The translations under genes and the position numbers were made by a program. A stretch of DNA of 64,000 nucleotides from Cytobacillus horneckiae (GTDB taxonomy: Bacteria > Bacillota > Bacilli > Bacillales > Cytobacillaceae): contig NZ_PISD01000030.1 in NCBI RefSeq assembly GCF_002835735.1, forward strand, positions 62,001-126,000. The letters run 5' to 3'. The notes below the pieces were generated by a model. That model made no database searches. It saw only the letters and a list, made by a program, of their open reading frames with translations, and was not told where the DNA came from. Below, in pieces: positions 61,325 through 64,000 of this stretch (within the stretch, counting starts at the first letter, position 1; every line of letters begins with the position of its first letter).

Positions 61325-62626
61325 TTATGAAAAGATTGTAGGAATCCATAAAGAAATTCCAGGAACAAAGGCAATTAGCATCGCAGCAATAATTAATACG
61401 ATTAAGAAAGGGATGCTGTGCTTAATAAAGTCTTCTACTTTAGTTCCAGTTATAGAACAAGTAGTAAACATGATTGTCCCTAACGGCGGTGTGAGCGTCC
61501 CTATACTTATACACACAATAAAGAAAATCCCAAAATGAACGGGGTCTATACCATATTGCTGGAGCATTGGCATAAATAAAGGGGTTAATATAATGATAGA
61601 GACATTCCCTTCTACAAACATTCCTACTATTAATAGGAAAATAAGAACGATAATAAAGAACATTATTGGCGAAGAAATATAATCTGCCATAAATACGGTC
61701 ATTTGCTGGGGAACTTGCTCTAAAGTTAGAACCCAGGCAAAAGCTGAACCTGCCGCAATGATAATTAATATAGACGCAGCCGTATGTACTGTCTCCACAA
61801 GCGCACTTATAAGTTGTTTCAATTTCATCTCACGGTAAACAACTAAACCAAGAAATAATGCATAAAAGACAGCAATAGCTCCGGCTTCCGTAGCACTAAA
61901 AGCACCAAAACGAATGCCTCCAATAATAATAATTGGTAGGAGCAATGCAAGTAGCGCATCCTTCAAAGAGAAGAAGAATTCTTTTGCTGTAAATTTTTTC
62001 TTGTTTTCTGTTTCAAGATTATTTTTTTTAGCATGAAAATGTACATAAATCATGAATATTAAACATAGAACAATTCCGGGCAAAACCCCGGCCAGAAAGA
62101 GTTTCCCAATAGAAACATTTCCAACATATCCATACATAATTAACGCAATTCCTGGAGGAATGATTGGTGTAATTAAAGAAGTTGCAGCTGTTAAAACGGT
62201 TGCATAGGATTTGTCGTATCCTTTTTTAACCATTTCAGGAACCAATATTTTAGATTGCATGGCAGCATCTGCAATATTTGATCCCGAAAGCCCTCCCATT
62301 AATGTACTGAGCACTACATTTACTTGGGCCAAAGATCCAGGCAATGGACGAGTAATTACTTCTGCAAATCTAAGCACCCTCGAAGTAATACCTGTATAGT
62401 TCATCAATACACCCGCTGTCATAAAGAAAATAATGGCAAGCAGAGGGACCGATTCAATTCCACCTACCATTCTTTGAATAAGGACAGTACTTGAAAAGCT
62501 TTCATCAAACAAAAAGTAGACAGACGTACTAATTATTAAGGCAAAGGCAATAGGGACATTTAATAGAAATAGAACTATCAGGACACATAATATTACCGCT
62601 ATTTCCAATTTAAGATCCGCCTCCAT
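61325..62626 (-). CDS. TRAP transporter large membrane subunit (DctM/SiaM-like)
   Basis: A 433-residue protein with about twelve helices; DctM phrases include LLFLLNVPIAFAL-type start, GLSGSNIADAAMQSKILVPEM, TAATSLITPIIPPGIALIMYG and the C-terminal CISIGTLTPPLGTIMF. It forms the sodium-driven channel with the small subunit, whose gene overlaps by 17 bases. ATG 62626 has a poor site; a TTG at 62608 behind GGAGG (11 bases) is an alternative start. Confidence 0.94.
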   Translation of the reverse strand: MEADLKLEIAVILCVLIVLFLLNVPIAFALIISTSVYFLFDESFSSTVLIQRMVGGIESVPLLAIIFFMTAGVLMNYTGITSRVLRFAEVITRPLPGSLAQVNVVLSTLMGGLSGSNIADAAMQSKILVPEMVKKGYDKSYATVLTAATSLITPIIPPGIALIMYGYVGNVSIGKLFLAGVLPGIVLCLIFMIYVHFHAKKNNLETENKKKFTAKEFFFSLKDALLALLLPIIIIGGIRFGAFSATEAGAIAVFYALFLGLVVYREMKLKQLISALVETVHTAASILIIIAAGSAFAWVLTLEQVPQQMTVFMADYISSPIMFFIIVLIFLLIVGMFVEGNVSIIILTPLFMPMLQQYGIDPVHFGIFFIVCISIGTLTPPLGTIMFTTCSITGTKVEDFIKHSIPFLIVLIIAAMLIAFVPGISLWIPTIFS

Positions 62627-63092
62627 TCCCAGACTGAGATAGGTCAGATCTTATTAATTTTCTAGTAAAATGTATTGCCGTCAACAGCCCGCCTATCGGA
62701 ACTGCAATATCAATAAATTGGTAGCTTAAACCAAGTACAGGAGTTAACTTATTTTCAGCATGAGAAGTTAAATCCAACCCGAGAAAAATTAATACATAAA
62801 TGAGGGCATAGTATATCGCAACAGCTCGAACAATTGAACTAAGTATACGCAAAGGCTTTGGCATCTTTTTCACAAAGTAATCAACCCCCACATGGCCGTC
62901 ACGCTTCATTGCAGAACTAATCCCTATAAAAACCATCCAAATAAATAAAGCTAAAGTAATTTCTTCCGCCCAAGATATCGGGTTATTTAACACAAAGCGA
63001 AAAAAAACATTCAGGCTGGTAAATACAATAATACCTGCGAGTGCAACAGTCGCAATGATATCATCAATACCTTTTAACCACTTAATAACCAT
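62610..63092 (-). CDS. TRAP transporter small membrane subunit (DctQ-like)
   Basis: A 160-residue protein with four helices; the DctQ signature NPISWAEEITLALFIWMVFIG follows helix 2 and the loop DGHVGVDYFVKKMP is typical. ATG 63092 with AAAGGAG. It stabilises the interaction between the large subunit and the binding protein. Confidence 0.93.
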   Translation of the reverse strand: MVIKWLKGIDDIIATVALAGIIVFTSLNVFFRFVLNNPISWAEEITLALFIWMVFIGISSAMKRDGHVGVDYFVKKMPKPLRILSSIVRAVAIYYALIYVLIFLGLDLTSHAENKLTPVLGLSYQFIDIAVPIGGLLTAIHFTRKLIRSDLSQSGNGGGS

Positions 63093-63165
63093 CTTCTTTG
63101 CTCCTTTATCAAGAAAATGAAAACTAGTTTAATTGCAGATTAATATTCTTAGTAAGTTTTTATTT

Positions 63166-64000
63166 TTATGATGGTCGATTTTCAAGCAGCTCTACTATCC
63201 TTTCATAGAGGCCCGGCGTCCAAGACGGAAACTTATCATATACATCCTTTACCTTCTCTTTAAATGGTTCAATGTCAACTTCATGTACTTCTACACCCTG
63301 TTTTTTGAATTCCGCCAAGACTCTTTTATCTTCTTCCTCCAAAACGCCTCTTGCATATTCGCCTGCCTCATCACCTGTTTCCTTCAGCATTTGAACAACA
63401 TCGGCTGGAAGTGAATCACTGAAATTTGTCCCAGATATCCAAGCAACAATAAATTTCTGATGGCCAGTTAAAGAGAGATGCTTCGATACTTCATGCGCCT
63501 TTACTCCTTCCAGTACAGGAAGCGGGTTTTCTGCACCATCAATTAATCCTTGTTGTAACGATGTATATAAATCGCCTAATGGTGTAGGAGTTGCTGCTGC
63601 ACCTAAAGCTTCAAATGTCGTAATCGACATTGGATTATTAGGAACCCTAATCTTCTTGCCTTTTAAATCTTCTGGTATGGATACCTTTTCATTACTCAAA
63701 AGATGCCTTTCACCATATACAGTGTTTGTTGATACGATACTAATTTCCTTCTCATTTAGATCACGCTTTATTTCATCAAACCAGTCCGTTGTAGTTAAAT
63801 ATAATAATTCATCAAAATTCTCAACTAAATATGGCGCATTCATAATTCCTGCATCTGGAACATAGTCCATTAAAAAGTCATAACCAACCATTGTGATCAC
63901 ATTGCTCCCCATTGTTGCCTGTTCAAGCACATCCTTTTCAGAGCCTAATTGGGAGCTAGGGAAAAGTCTTAACTCAATTTCTCCATTGCTTCTTTCATCA
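63166..64000 (-). CDS. TRAP transporter substrate-binding protein (DctP family), partial
   Basis: At least 278 residues; the 5' end with the signal peptide lies beyond the window. The sequence is open to base 64000 (GEIELRLFPSSQLGSEKDVL, then LEQATMGSNVITMVG). The DctP signature, RVPNNPMSITTFEALGAAATPTPLGDLYTSLQQGLIDGAENP, contains the Arg that binds a substrate carboxylate. It therefore imports an organic or sugar acid, matching the downstream enzymes. It is the most upstream gene of the operon visible here. Confidence 0.94.
   Translation of the reverse strand, partial: DERSNGEIELRLFPSSQLGSEKDVLEQATMGSNVITMVGYDFLMDYVPDAGIMNAPYLVENFDELLYLTTTDWFDEIKRDLNEKEISIVSTNTVYGERHLLSNEKVSIPEDLKGKKIRVPNNPMSITTFEALGAAATPTPLGDLYTSLQQGLIDGAENPLPVLEGVKAHEVSKHLSLTGHQKFIVAWISGTNFSDSLPADVVQMLKETGDEAGEYARGVLEEEDKRVLAEFKKQGVEVHEVDIEPFKEKVKDVYDKFPSWTPGLYERIVELLENRPS

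Noticed and set aside
1-64000. CRISPR array, tRNA or rRNA genes, integrase or attachment sites
   Set aside because: I saw no regularly spaced repeats, no tRNA-like cloverleaf with CCA-side features, no rRNA sequence and no recombinase gene.

Overview
This window looks like the chromosome of a low-GC Gram-positive bacterium of the Bacillaceae. The DNA is AT-rich, most genes have strong AGGAGG-type ribosome binding sites with frequent TTG and GTG starts, lipoproteins carry an L-x-x-C lipobox, and several products (NarK, DppA-type M55 peptidase, NreC-type regulator, CsbB/GtrA-type proteins) resemble Bacillus proteins by eye. I see no tRNA, rRNA, CRISPR array or intact mobile element.

Layout. 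1-2.6 kb: PadR and MarR regulators, an SGNH hydrolase and a small unknown protein. 2.7-10.3 kb: a peptide ABC transporter operon (binding lipoprotein, two permeases, two ATPases) ending in an M24-family protein and an M55 D-aminopeptidase. 10.5-10.8 kb: an unrecognised decayed gene. 10.8-19.6 kb: a second peptide-type ABC transporter with an N-acylamino-acid racemase-like enzyme, divergent from an RpiR regulator and an M20 amidohydrolase; together they suggest uptake, racemisation and deacylation of N-acyl amino acids. 20-29.5 kb: a nitrate locus with an NreC/NreA/NreB-like sensing set, a second kinase without a sensor domain, a NarK transporter fused to a PAS domain, three small unknown proteins, a Rieske protein, an iron-sulfur electron-transfer protein, a cytoplasmic molybdopterin nitrate reductase and a b-type cytochrome-like membrane protein.

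29.7-31 kb: AtoE-type short-chain fatty acid transporter. 31.4-36.5 kb: an ECF transporter with an opine-dehydrogenase-like enzyme and a GntR regulator whose operator is visible. 36.9-42.2 kb: LacI regulator, two LacI-type operators, an NCS2-like permease, an aldehyde dehydrogenase and an iron-type alcohol dehydrogenase. 42.2-44.5 kb: carboxymuconolactone-decarboxylase-like protein, beta-hydroxyacid dehydrogenase and GntR regulator. 44.7-49.3 kb: GalE, a large membrane protein, a GT2 glycosyltransferase and GtrA (envelope glycosylation). 49.4-50.2 kb: pseudogenes. 50.4-54.9 kb: PucR regulator, a second unusual M24 protein and a sodium:solute symporter. 55-56.9 kb: gene debris (IS3, NlpC/P60-like, thermonuclease). 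57-64 kb: a sugar-acid operon (two FAH-fold enzymes, SDR, ketoglutarate-semialdehyde dehydrogenase type ALDH, TRAP transporter) running off the right edge.

The most interesting items are the NarK-PAS fusion next to a sensorless kinase inside a hybrid nitrate reductase operon; the racemase/amidohydrolase/transporter set; two M24 proteins that have lost most metal ligands; three transcription regulators whose best start codons are ATT, ATT and ATA; and a sugar-acid operon that appears to encode two alternative ends for one pathway.
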